64,000 nt of DNA, taken from the NCBI GenBank assembly GCA_002346675.1, contig DEAI01000011.1, forward strand, positions 1 through 64,000, written 5' to 3'. Below the pieces are notes generated by a model. The model was not told where the DNA came from, searched no databases, and saw only the letters and a list, made by a program, of their open reading frames with translations. This document shows, in pieces, positions 53,512 through 61,846 of this stretch (position 1 is the stretch's first letter; the number at the start of each line of letters is the position of its first letter). Both the position numbers and the translations under genes were made by a program. Source of the DNA: Fidelibacterota bacterium UBA2986 (GTDB lineage Bacteria > Fidelibacterota > Marinisomatia > Marinisomatales > AB-629-J13).

Positions 53512-54329
53512 ATCTCCTCATTGTCAGAGTCTAATTCTTTAAGAGTTTGAAGGATTTCATCCCTCCCCAACATTGACAAAGAGTTCGCCAGAGTTTTGGC
53601 GTGGTTATTCAAAAAATAGAGAGTGTATCTTTCTCGTGGGAATCTGTCATACACCTCATCTAGCCCTAAAATCATATTGTTAAATTCCTCAACAGATCGC
53701 TCCAACTTTCCATCCTGAAGTAATTCCAAAGCATAATAATATGCAAATTTAGCCTTCCTTAAACCAAAGTTTTCTGATAATATATCACTAAGCTGAAGAC
53801 GATCTTTCCAGCCACGGGAATAATCAGATGAATTACCTCTAATGGCAATATTTCTAGCTGTTTCATAATGAGAATTTCCTCCCATGGGAATATAAGTATC
53901 AATTTCAGAAGCTAAAATAAGGTAACCATAAAAAGCGAAAAAACTGGACATAGGGTTAAACAGAACAGGGTCAAAATAAATACTTCCTGCATCATTATAG
54001 ATAAATTGGACACCGCTGTCATAATATCGCTGGTCATTACCTGATGTAAAAAGAGCTTGTGCTAAAACTGTCTGTACGGCTCCCTTTGGTGCAACCCCTT
54101 CAAATACTATATGGATAGATAGGGGAATAGATAGATCAGAGAATTCACTGTCCCAGTTAGTGTTTTTATAAAACCGCATTAATTCAGAATCAAGAGAAAG
54201 CAGTATTTGACGTTCATTACCCTTTAAAAGCCTATCATCAAAAGATACCTGAATGTCTCCATACTGAGCTAGTGTAACTGAAACCAGTACTATTAATACT
54301 AGTAATTGAGGTTTTTTCAAAAACATCAT
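53478..54329 (-). CDS. PorD-like (DUF4835) T9SS-associated protein
   Basis: A 283-aa exported protein with signal peptide MMFLKKPQLLVLIVLVSVTLAQ. It fits DUF4835, the family of PorD, an outer-membrane component of the type IX secretion system. Supporting features: an N-terminal IQVSFDDRLLKGNERQILLSL block, FYKNTNWDSEF, and the central FAFYGYLILASEIDTYIPMGG. Two proteins in this window carry T9SS sorting domains, consistent with this role. No other por genes are nearby. The 3' end runs 34 bp into the GT2 gene. Confidence 0.68.
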   Translation of the reverse strand: MMFLKKPQLLVLIVLVSVTLAQYGDIQVSFDDRLLKGNERQILLSLDSELMRFYKNTNWDSEFSDLSIPLSIHIVFEGVAPKGAVQTVLAQALFTSGNDQRYYDSGVQFIYNDAGSIYFDPVLFNPMSSFFAFYGYLILASEIDTYIPMGGNSHYETARNIAIRGNSSDYSRGWKDRLQLSDILSENFGLRKAKFAYYYALELLQDGKLERSVEEFNNMILGLDEVYDRFPRERYTLYFLNNHAKTLANSLSMLGRDEILQTLKELDSDNEEIYDSAFVKISR

Positions 54330-54521
54330 GTCTAAAAATAGAGGGATATTTTATTTTCTGCAAGGGAAAGATTTTTTTGAACACCATCAATATTGAAAAA
54401 GTAAACATGAAAATATTATATGAATATGTGTCTATCTATCAATTAATATTTTATTTAAAAAGTTTAATTCTAAATGATTTTTCTTAGAAAATAGAATAGC
54501 ACCACAGAAGTAATTTTCGCT

Positions 54522-55937
54522 ATGTCAAACATCCGTCATTTAATAGAAGATAAACAAAGCGGGTTGAAAGTGTTGCGCCTAGCTGGGGAATTGGGCGCTT
54601 CTCAAGATATAGAGGTGTATGTAGTAGGAGGATACGTCAGGGATTTATTTTTGGGTAGGGATATAGCTGAAATTGACTTCATGGTTGTAGGTGATGGGAT
54701 AAAGTTTGCTCGTAAATTAGCTGACAAATTGAATGTGAAAACAATTGTCCCTTTCCACCGTTTTTCCACAGCTAGAATCCCCTGCAAAAAGATTCCTCTA
54801 GAGGTCGCCTCAGCCCGAACAGAGTCTTATTCAGAAAATTCACGAAAACCCAATGAAATTAAATATACAGATCTGAAAGGCGATTTGTTGAGAAGAGATT
54901 TTACCATTAATGCCATGGCAGTTGACTTACATCCAAAGCAATTTGGTGAGCTGACTGATCCTTTTGGGGGAATTGCAGATTTACAGGCAAAGAGATTAGT
55001 AACTCCCCTTGACCCGGAAAAAACTTTTTCTGACGATCCCCTTAGAATGATGAGAGCTGCTTATTTTTCTGCAAAACTGAATATGCAGGTGGATTTAAAA
55101 ACAAGGGACTCTATGGTTTTTAAGTCCGACCGTATCGGGATTGTATCTTGGGAAAGAATTACTGCAGAGTTTTTGAAAATACTTTCCTGTCATAAACCAT
55201 CCATAGGACTTAACCTCCTTCAGGAAACCGGATTAATGAAATATGTGTTTCCAGAGATTGATGCCATGTATGGACTTGAGCAAACCAGCGAATGGCATCA
55301 TAAAGACATTTTTTCTCACACCCTTCAAGTAGTAGATAACGCTGCAAGGTTAACTAAAAAAACAAGAGTGCGTTTTGCAGCTTTGGTTCATGATATTGCT
55401 AAACCAAATACCCGGCGGATTCATGATAAAAAGGGATACACATTTTATGGCCATGATTTTATTGGCTCAAAAATTGTTCGGAAAATTGCAAGACGAATGA
55501 AATTATCCAATGACTTGAGTGCTTATCTACAGAAATTGACAGCTCTTCATCTAAGGCCTATTTCCTTGGCAAAAGAAGGGGTGACTGATTCAGCAGTTAG
55601 GAGGCTTATGGTTGCAGCAGGGGAAGATATACATGAGCTTATGACCCTTTGTCGTGCAGATATCACCACCAAAAATCCAAAGCTTGTAAAAAAATACATG
55701 CGTAATTTTGAACGGGTAGAAAAACGAATGGAAAATGTGCAAGAATTAGATGAAATGAAATCATTTCAGTCTCCGGTTAGAGGCGATGAAATAATGAAAA
55801 TTTTTGGAATCACTCCCGGAGTAAAAGTGGGTGCTATTAAAACTGCAATTGAAGAGGCAATATTAAATGGTGAAATTGAAAACAGTTATGATGACGCTAA
55901 GGCATTTATATTGCAAAATAGAGACTCTCTTGTTTGA
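54522..55937 (+). CDS. CCA-adding tRNA nucleotidyltransferase / poly(A) polymerase family with HD domain
   Basis: Adds or repairs CCA at tRNA 3' ends; needed here because tRNA-Lys lacks an encoded CCA. The 471-aa protein has the class II nucleotidyltransferase head (VYVVGGYVRDLFLGRDIAEIDFMV, metal-binding acidic pair in IDF) and RRDFTINAMAVDL. An HD phosphohydrolase domain follows (HHKDIFSHTLQVV; ALVHDIAKP). Similar head-HD proteins can be A-adding or CC-adding only, so full CCA specificity is not certain. Confidence 0.85.
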   Translation: MSNIRHLIEDKQSGLKVLRLAGELGASQDIEVYVVGGYVRDLFLGRDIAEIDFMVVGDGIKFARKLADKLNVKTIVPFHRFSTARIPCKKIPLEVASARTESYSENSRKPNEIKYTDLKGDLLRRDFTINAMAVDLHPKQFGELTDPFGGIADLQAKRLVTPLDPEKTFSDDPLRMMRAAYFSAKLNMQVDLKTRDSMVFKSDRIGIVSWERITAEFLKILSCHKPSIGLNLLQETGLMKYVFPEIDAMYGLEQTSEWHHKDIFSHTLQVVDNAARLTKKTRVRFAALVHDIAKPNTRRIHDKKGYTFYGHDFIGSKIVRKIARRMKLSNDLSAYLQKLTALHLRPISLAKEGVTDSAVRRLMVAAGEDIHELMTLCRADITTKNPKLVKKYMRNFERVEKRMENVQELDEMKSFQSPVRGDEIMKIFGITPGVKVGAIKTAIEEAILNGEIENSYDDAKAFILQNRDSLV

Positions 55938-55982
55938 TGAAGTTAAGTAAATAATTAATTTTATAGTTGACCTATATTTTAT

Positions 55983-56030
55983 AGAAAAGTTCTGATTGTT
56001 TATAAATTATATAAAAGTAGGAACTTTTCT
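55983..56030. promoter_or_regulatory. 10-bp inverted repeat flanking a -10-like element upstream of the efflux operon
   Basis: AGAAAAGTTC (55983-55992) and GAACTTTTCT (56021-56030) are perfect 10-bp inverted arms, 28 nt apart. Between them lies TATAAATTATATAA, a likely -10 region. The downstream arm ends 17 nt before the TolC-like start. It may be a pair of operator half-sites or a leader hairpin. Confidence 0.45.
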
Positions 56031-56047
56031 TTCATCTCTAAGATAAA

Positions 56048-57391
56048 ATGAACGTTAATGATTATTCCATGAAAATAATTTTTTTATATATTGTTTTTCT
56101 TTCATTTTTATTTCCACAAGAGTTGTCACTAAAAGAGTGCATTCATAGGGGATTAAAGAATAAAAGTACTTTGAGATCTGCTAAGTCAGGGGTATCTATA
56201 GCAGAACAATCCTTAAAAAACTCCTACAGCCGCGTACTACCTTCAATTGGATTTACAGGTAGGGTAAATCGAACTTACTTTCCTGAAAGAGAGTCATTTA
56301 CTCTGAATTATAATGAACTCAAAATGGATACCTCCTCATTCAATAACTCTCGCTATCTATCCACTGGAATTTCAATCACACAGAAACTATATGATGGAAG
56401 TCAGTCACTAAATCAAATACGACAGGCAAAAATACTTTTTGAAAGTTCAAACTTAAACTATAGTACTGCAAAGCTCGAGCTAATTCAAAATGTGATTATC
56501 AGCTATTTTGAATTCCTTAAGGCAAAAGAATTAAGGGATGTCGCTATCCAGAATCTCTCCCTTTCAGAAAACCAATTGGAATTAGTAAAAACCCAGTTTG
56601 ATCTTGGAGCAGTAAAAAAAACCGACTTGTTAAAAGGGAAAGTTATTCAGGGACAATCACAATCAGAAATTCTCAGGTCTAACCAAAATCTACGAAATAA
56701 AAGAAGGAATCTCTTTAATGCAATGGGTATATCAGATGATGGAGAACAATTTACAGACTTTACCTATGATATTTTTACTTACATATTACCCAAAAAAGAA
56801 ATAGTTGTAAAATCAATTGAGAAAAATAATCCATCTGTTTTAAGTAATAAAAATCGAACCAAAGCTGCAAAGCTAAACTATTTAATAGCAAAAGGAATAA
56901 GGATGCCTTCTATAAGCGCAGGGTTAGATTATTCAGCCGTTGGAGAAACTTACGGAGATTGGGTTGATAACTTGCAAAATGACTGGAATTTAGGTGTTAA
57001 TGTATCTCTTTCAATTCCAATTTATATGGGGAACGGTATATCTACTCAGATTGAACAAAAAAAAATAGAGTGGCATCAGAGTACGGAAGATTACACTACC
57101 TTAAAAGAAAATCTTGATGTGCGGGCGTTGGACTTATTGGATATTTTAAATTACCACATAGAAATCCTTCCAATTCAATTACAAGTAGTGGAATCTGCTC
57201 AAGAGGACTTAAGCCTTGTTCAGGAACGATATGCTCTAGGTGCTGCTTCCATTTTGGAGGTGCTTGACGCACAGGTATCATTAAACTCAGCAAAAACTGG
57301 ATGGGTTAACTTGAAATACGATTTTTGGATCTATTTAGCTTCACTTCAATCATTAACTGGTGAACTCACTCCGGATTTTGGTATAAACTAA
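56048..57391 (+). CDS. TolC-family outer-membrane efflux protein
   Basis: The outer-membrane exit duct of a tripartite efflux pump. The 447-aa protein has a signal peptide (IIFLYIVFLSFLFPQ) and two OEP-type repeat halves. The first includes ISITQKLYDGSQSLNQIRQAKI and long coiled helices; the second ends LVQERYALGAASILEVLDAQVSL, the family signature. It is the first gene of a five-gene unit: tolC-like, adaptor (8-nt gap), ABC ATPase, two permeases. Confidence 0.9.
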   Translation: MNVNDYSMKIIFLYIVFLSFLFPQELSLKECIHRGLKNKSTLRSAKSGVSIAEQSLKNSYSRVLPSIGFTGRVNRTYFPERESFTLNYNELKMDTSSFNNSRYLSTGISITQKLYDGSQSLNQIRQAKILFESSNLNYSTAKLELIQNVIISYFEFLKAKELRDVAIQNLSLSENQLELVKTQFDLGAVKKTDLLKGKVIQGQSQSEILRSNQNLRNKRRNLFNAMGISDDGEQFTDFTYDIFTYILPKKEIVVKSIEKNNPSVLSNKNRTKAAKLNYLIAKGIRMPSISAGLDYSAVGETYGDWVDNLQNDWNLGVNVSLSIPIYMGNGISTQIEQKKIEWHQSTEDYTTLKENLDVRALDLLDILNYHIEILPIQLQVVESAQEDLSLVQERYALGAASILEVLDAQVSLNSAKTGWVNLKYDFWIYLASLQSLTGELTPDFGIN

Positions 57392-57399
57392 AGGAAAAT

Positions 57400-58644
57400 A
57401 TGCTTTCTATAATTAAGAAAAAAATGGTGTGGATACCATTATTAATAATGGTTTTTGGAATAATATGGTATTTCAATCGTTCAAAGGATGACACAATCAC
57501 CGTTGAAACTGAAAAAGTAAAACGAACAACAATTATACATAAAGTTAACGCTAGTGGAAAAATTCAGCCCGAAGAAGAGGTTCAGATAACATCAACAATA
57601 ACGGGGTGGATTACTGAAATAACGGTAAACGAAGGGGACACAGTAAAATCGGGACAGCACCTTATAAGCATTGATGAAAAACAGTATAGACCAGTTTATA
57701 ATCAGGCTCTTTCTCAAGTAAAATCTGCATCAGCTAATTTACGTAAAGTAGAATCACTTCTTAATAGAACTAAAGCTCTGTACTCACAAAAATTAATTTC
57801 TCAGCAGGAATTGGAACAAGCTGAAACTAGTTATGAAATTGCTTTGAGTCAGTCTGATCAAGCGGAAGCAAGCCTATTAAGAGCGGAAGACGAACTATCG
57901 AAAACCCGTTTAACTGCTCCAAAATATGGAATCGTAACAAGCCTAACTAAAGAAAAAGGAGAAATGGCAGTTGGTGGAATGTTTAACCCTATGGTCCTTA
58001 TGACTATCGCCGACCTCAGTCAAATGGAAGTATTAGTTAATGTCAATGAAAATGATGTTATCAACATTGATGTTGGCGACACTACTGAAATAGAGATTGA
58101 TGCTTTTTCAGACACCGTATTCTATGGTTTGGTAAGCGAAATTGCCCATACCGCACAGTCTTTAAATATGGGGGTTCAAGAACAGGTTACAAATTTTAAG
58201 GTAAAGGTCAAAATTCTTGATCCACCCAAAAGAATTAGACCAGGAATGAGTAGTACTGTGAATATTATTACTGAAACAATTAAAAATACTCTTTCTATCC
58301 CAATCAAAGCGCTTACCTCAAGGCCGGAAAATTATAAAGAACTAAGGCATGATAATAAAAAATGGAATGAAAATGATGTATATGAAAGTTATTCAAATAT
58401 AAAGAAAAACTTGGATGTAGTTTTTGTTCTGGTAGACAACTTTAAGGATGAAAAAGCATTAGGCGGAGAAAAGTACGCATTGGTCAGACCCGTTGATGTT
58501 GGTTTATCAAGTGAAGATCACTATTCAGTTCTTTCCGGGCTGATAGAAGATGAATTGATTGTAACTGGTAGATATCGAGCACTAAGTAAAGAACTGCAAC
58601 ACGGCGTGAAGGTCAAATATAAAGAACCATCAAACTCTGATTAA
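57400..58644 (+). CDS. MacA-like periplasmic adaptor (HlyD family)
   Basis: Links the inner-membrane ABC transporter to the TolC duct. The 414-aa protein has one N-terminal membrane anchor (MVWIPLLIMVFGIIWYF), a lipoyl-like domain (VQITSTITGWITEITVNEGD), a coiled-coil hairpin (residues about 105-165) and the beta-barrel/membrane-proximal part (PGMSSTVNIITETIKN). Neighbouring MacB-type genes support MacA-like function. The cargo is unknown. Confidence 0.88.
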   Translation: MLSIIKKKMVWIPLLIMVFGIIWYFNRSKDDTITVETEKVKRTTIIHKVNASGKIQPEEEVQITSTITGWITEITVNEGDTVKSGQHLISIDEKQYRPVYNQALSQVKSASANLRKVESLLNRTKALYSQKLISQQELEQAETSYEIALSQSDQAEASLLRAEDELSKTRLTAPKYGIVTSLTKEKGEMAVGGMFNPMVLMTIADLSQMEVLVNVNENDVINIDVGDTTEIEIDAFSDTVFYGLVSEIAHTAQSLNMGVQEQVTNFKVKVKILDPPKRIRPGMSSTVNIITETIKNTLSIPIKALTSRPENYKELRHDNKKWNENDVYESYSNIKKNLDVVFVLVDNFKDEKALGGEKYALVRPVDVGLSSEDHYSVLSGLIEDELIVTGRYRALSKELQHGVKVKYKEPSNSD

Positions 58645-58685
58645 ATTAATATTTTTAAAATCATTAAAGCCGAGTCTATCATATC

Positions 58686-59369
58686 ATGTCATTAATCAAT
58701 CTTAATGATATATATAAAATTTATAATGTAGGTGGTGAAGAGGTACGAGCGCTTGATGGAGTGGATATAACAATAAACAGCAATGAATATCTGGCTATTA
58801 TGGGCCCCTCTGGTTCAGGGAAGTCTACCATGATGAATATGATAGGATGTCTTGATACCCCCTCTTCTGGTATTTATATGTTTGAGGGTGAGGAAGTGCA
58901 TATTATGGATGACGCACAGCTCGCTTCCATAAGAAATAGAAAAATTGGTTTTGTGTTTCAGACTTTTAACCTTCTACCAAAGGCCAGTGCTTTACAAAAT
59001 GTTGAGATCCCTCTAGTATATGCTAATATTAAGAAAGAAAAAAGAATTAAAATGGCATCAAAAGCATTGAAAGATGTAGGTCTAGAAGACAGAATGTATC
59101 ACAAGCCAAACGAACTATCAGGAGGGCAACGCCAAAGAGTCGCCATAGCCAGAGCTCTTGTTAATCAACCATCAATCATTCTTGCAGATGAACCTACCGG
59201 AAATCTTGATTCAAAGAGCGGACATGAAATAATGGGGATTTTTGATGATTTACATTCTCAGGGCAATACAATTATACTTGTTACGCATGAAGATGTAATT
59301 GCACAACACGCAAAACGGACAATCCGTCTTTTTGATGGAAAAATTACTGATGATACAAAAAGAAAATAA
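58686..59369 (+). CDS. MacB/LolD-type ABC transporter ATPase
   Basis: A 227-aa ATPase with Walker A GPSGSGKSTMMNMI, signature LSGGQRQRVAIARAL, Walker B IILADEPTGNLDSKSG, and switch His in LVTHEDVIAQH. Stand-alone rather than fused to the permease, unlike E. coli MacB. It shares one base with the following permease gene. Confidence 0.93.
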   Translation: MSLINLNDIYKIYNVGGEEVRALDGVDITINSNEYLAIMGPSGSGKSTMMNMIGCLDTPSSGIYMFEGEEVHIMDDAQLASIRNRKIGFVFQTFNLLPKASALQNVEIPLVYANIKKEKRIKMASKALKDVGLEDRMYHKPNELSGGQRQRVAIARALVNQPSIILADEPTGNLDSKSGHEIMGIFDDLHSQGNTIILVTHEDVIAQHAKRTIRLFDGKITDDTKRK

Positions 59370-60580
59370 TGTTTTCTTTATTTTTTGAAAATTTCAGAAT
59401 TTCAATTGGTTCTGTATTCGCAAACAAAACTAGGTCAATCTTAACCGCATTAGGGATTGTCATTGGGGTTCTCTCTGTCACACTGATGGGTACATTAATT
59501 TCTGGATTGGACCGTTCATTTGAAAACAGTATGTCTTGGCTTGGGAAAGATATACTGCATATAAGCCGTTATGAGTGGTTTAGTGATATGGAATGGTGGG
59601 AGGTAAAAAACAGGCCTCGGTTGCGTTCAGAGTATGTTGAAAAAATAAGACAACGCTCAAAATATGCTCTTGCAGTTAGTCCTGTAATGCAGCGTGGTGC
59701 TTCGCTCGCTTATAAAGATAAGGAAACGCAGACAGAGATATTTGGAACAAATGAAGATTATATGGAAACCATAAGCACGAACATAGAACAGGGAAGGTTT
59801 TTTACCGAAACTGAAGACATATCTGGCTCAAGAGTTACCATTATTGGCCACGGTATAAAAGAAGCGTTTTTTGAAGGTGATAATCCAATTGGTCAATATA
59901 TTAAAATAGACAATGTAAAGTTTAAGGTGATTGGAGTTCTAGAAAAGCAGGGGAAATTTTTAGGTTTTTTTAGTGTTGATAAACAGGCAGTACTTCCTCT
60001 TGGTGCGTTTAATAGAATATTTTCAAAAAGAGGGTGGATGCGTTTAAGTGTTAAAGTCCCTGAGGATAAAGTCAGCGAAGGGCTGGATGAAATTTCAGGA
60101 ATAATGAGACAATTACGACGCCTAAAGCCAAGCGAGAAAAGTGACTTTTCAATCAACCAGACAAAAGCTTTCGAATCCCAATATAATACACTAAAATTTG
60201 CAATTGGTGGCACGGGGTTTTTTATTACTCTTTTATCTCTGATTGTTGGCGGAATCGGAATAATGAATATTATGTTTGTGACTGTGAAAGAGAGAACAAA
60301 AGAAATTGGAGTAAGAAAGGCAATAGGTGCAACCAATGGAATGATACTGAGCCAGTTTCTGATGGAAGCGGTTACAATTTGCTTGGTTGCGGGTTTAGTA
60401 GGGCTTATGATTGCATATATATCCAGTATATTTATTAATAAAATTTTTCCATCAACGCTGCCTATAGGTTTATCTATTTTTTCAATAGTCATGAGTATAT
60501 TTGTGGGTGTTGTATCAGGGTTTATCCCTGCTTACAAGGCTTCTAAGCTTGATCCGATTGATTCTCTAAGGTATGAGTAA
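59369..60580 (+). CDS. MacB/FtsX-type ABC transporter permease (first of two)
   Basis: A 403-aa inner-membrane subunit with four membrane helices: one near the N-terminus (ILTALGIVIGVLSVTLMGTLI) and three in the FtsX domain at the C-terminus (FFITLLSLIVGGIGIMNIMF onward). A large MacB-type periplasmic domain lies between. The KERTKEIGVRKAIGATN loop that contacts the ATPase is present. It is 2 nt before the second permease, so the pump may be a heterodimer. Confidence 0.9.
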   Translation: MFSLFFENFRISIGSVFANKTRSILTALGIVIGVLSVTLMGTLISGLDRSFENSMSWLGKDILHISRYEWFSDMEWWEVKNRPRLRSEYVEKIRQRSKYALAVSPVMQRGASLAYKDKETQTEIFGTNEDYMETISTNIEQGRFFTETEDISGSRVTIIGHGIKEAFFEGDNPIGQYIKIDNVKFKVIGVLEKQGKFLGFFSVDKQAVLPLGAFNRIFSKRGWMRLSVKVPEDKVSEGLDEISGIMRQLRRLKPSEKSDFSINQTKAFESQYNTLKFAIGGTGFFITLLSLIVGGIGIMNIMFVTVKERTKEIGVRKAIGATNGMILSQFLMEAVTICLVAGLVGLMIAYISSIFINKIFPSTLPIGLSIFSIVMSIFVGVVSGFIPAYKASKLDPIDSLRYE

Positions 60581-60582
60581 GA

Positions 60583-61830
60583 ATGTTTTCTAGAAATCTA
60601 AAAAACATTCTTAAAGAAAGTTTTTGGATGGCAATTGATGCTATTCAGCAAAACAAACTTCGCTCTATTCTAACACTTCTTGGTATAAGCATCGGTGTGT
60701 TTTCAGTAGTGGGTGTAATGACCGCAATTAGAACCCTTGAGTCATCAGTTGCCTCTGGACTAAATGTGTTTGCAGCGAATACATTTGTAATTCAAAAATA
60801 TCCAGATATTCATTTTAGACATGGTGATAAAAAATACAGGAATAGAAAAAATATAGACTATGACCAATATAAAAAATTGAAAGACCGTGCAAAACTACCA
60901 GTTTTGATAAGCGTGAGTGAAGCCAGTTCAGTAAGAAATGTAAAACACAAAGATAAAATAGTAAAAAGTAATGTGGAGATTTTTGGAGGAGATGAAGGAA
61001 GCCTGAGGATATTTAAAACCTATATTAGTGATGGCAGAAATTTAGCCCCCGATGATATAAGATATTCTCGTAATGTGTGCATTCTTGGTATGGATGTTGT
61101 AGATAGATTGTTTCCTTTTGAGGACCCAATTTCAAAAAAAATACAGATTGAGGGTCTTAACTATTATGTTGTAGGTGTTGCTGAGAGACAGGGAGAGGCT
61201 TTTGGGCAGAGTCAAGATAATTATATTGCTATTCCGATAACTAACTATCTCCAAAAATTTTCAAATAAATGGACAACATTAAGTATAAATATTGAAGCCC
61301 CATCTGAGAATTATTATGAAAAGACCAGAGAAGAAACAATCGGGATTATGAGATCTATACGAAAGGTAAGTCCCGGGGAAGAAAATGATTTTGAGATAAT
61401 TACAAGCGATGAAATGATAAAAAAATTCTCTGGATTTACTGCTGGGATAAAATTGTTCGCACTATCAATAAGTATTATCGCTCTTGTTGTTGCAGGTATT
61501 GGAATAATGAATATCATGCTAGTATCTGTAACAGAAAGGATAAAAGAGATAGGTATTCGTAAAGCAATTGGTGCAACAAAACAGGATATTTTAACGCAGT
61601 TTTTAATGGAATCAGTTTTTCTGAGTGAGTTTGGTGGAATTACTGGAATAATATTAGGAATCACTGCGGGAAACATAGTTTCAATTCTATTTAATATTCC
61701 CGCTGTAATTCCATTAGATTGGGCTTTCATCGGATTGGTTGTATGTTCAATTATAGGTATTGGATTTGGTAGTTACCCAGCTTGGAGAGCTGCTACTCTT
61801 GACCCTGTGGATTCCTTGCGCCATGAGTAA
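60583..61830 (+). CDS. MacB/FtsX-type ABC transporter permease (second of two)
   Basis: A 415-aa paralogue of the preceding permease with the same plan: N-terminal helix (ILTLLGISIGVFSVVGVMTAI), periplasmic domain, three C-terminal FtsX helices and the loop TERIKEIGIRKAIGATK. Paired, non-identical permeases suggest a heterodimeric transporter. It is convergent with recG, stop codons separated by 3 nt. Confidence 0.9.
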   Translation: MFSRNLKNILKESFWMAIDAIQQNKLRSILTLLGISIGVFSVVGVMTAIRTLESSVASGLNVFAANTFVIQKYPDIHFRHGDKKYRNRKNIDYDQYKKLKDRAKLPVLISVSEASSVRNVKHKDKIVKSNVEIFGGDEGSLRIFKTYISDGRNLAPDDIRYSRNVCILGMDVVDRLFPFEDPISKKIQIEGLNYYVVGVAERQGEAFGQSQDNYIAIPITNYLQKFSNKWTTLSINIEAPSENYYEKTREETIGIMRSIRKVSPGEENDFEIITSDEMIKKFSGFTAGIKLFALSISIIALVVAGIGIMNIMLVSVTERIKEIGIRKAIGATKQDILTQFLMESVFLSEFGGITGIILGITAGNIVSILFNIPAVIPLDWAFIGLVVCSIIGIGFGSYPAWRAATLDPVDSLRHE

Positions 61831-61846
61831 AACTTAATTAAGTTTT
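61829..61846. terminator. Possible shared terminator between convergent permease and recG genes
   Basis: AAAACTTAATTAAGTTTT is an 18-nt perfect palindrome covering both stop codons. It can form an A/T-only hairpin on either strand with flanking A and T runs, so it may terminate both transcripts. The stem is weak. Confidence 0.3.

Noticed and set aside
59893..60492. 199-aa open frame opposite the first MacB-type permease
   Set aside because: It is fully antisense to a gene with clear FtsX-family motifs and encodes no recognisable protein; it reflects codon structure.
61314..61730. 138-aa open frame opposite the second permease
   Set aside because: Same reason: antisense shadow of an FtsX domain. 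Its sequence resembles the other shadow because the two permeases are paralogues.
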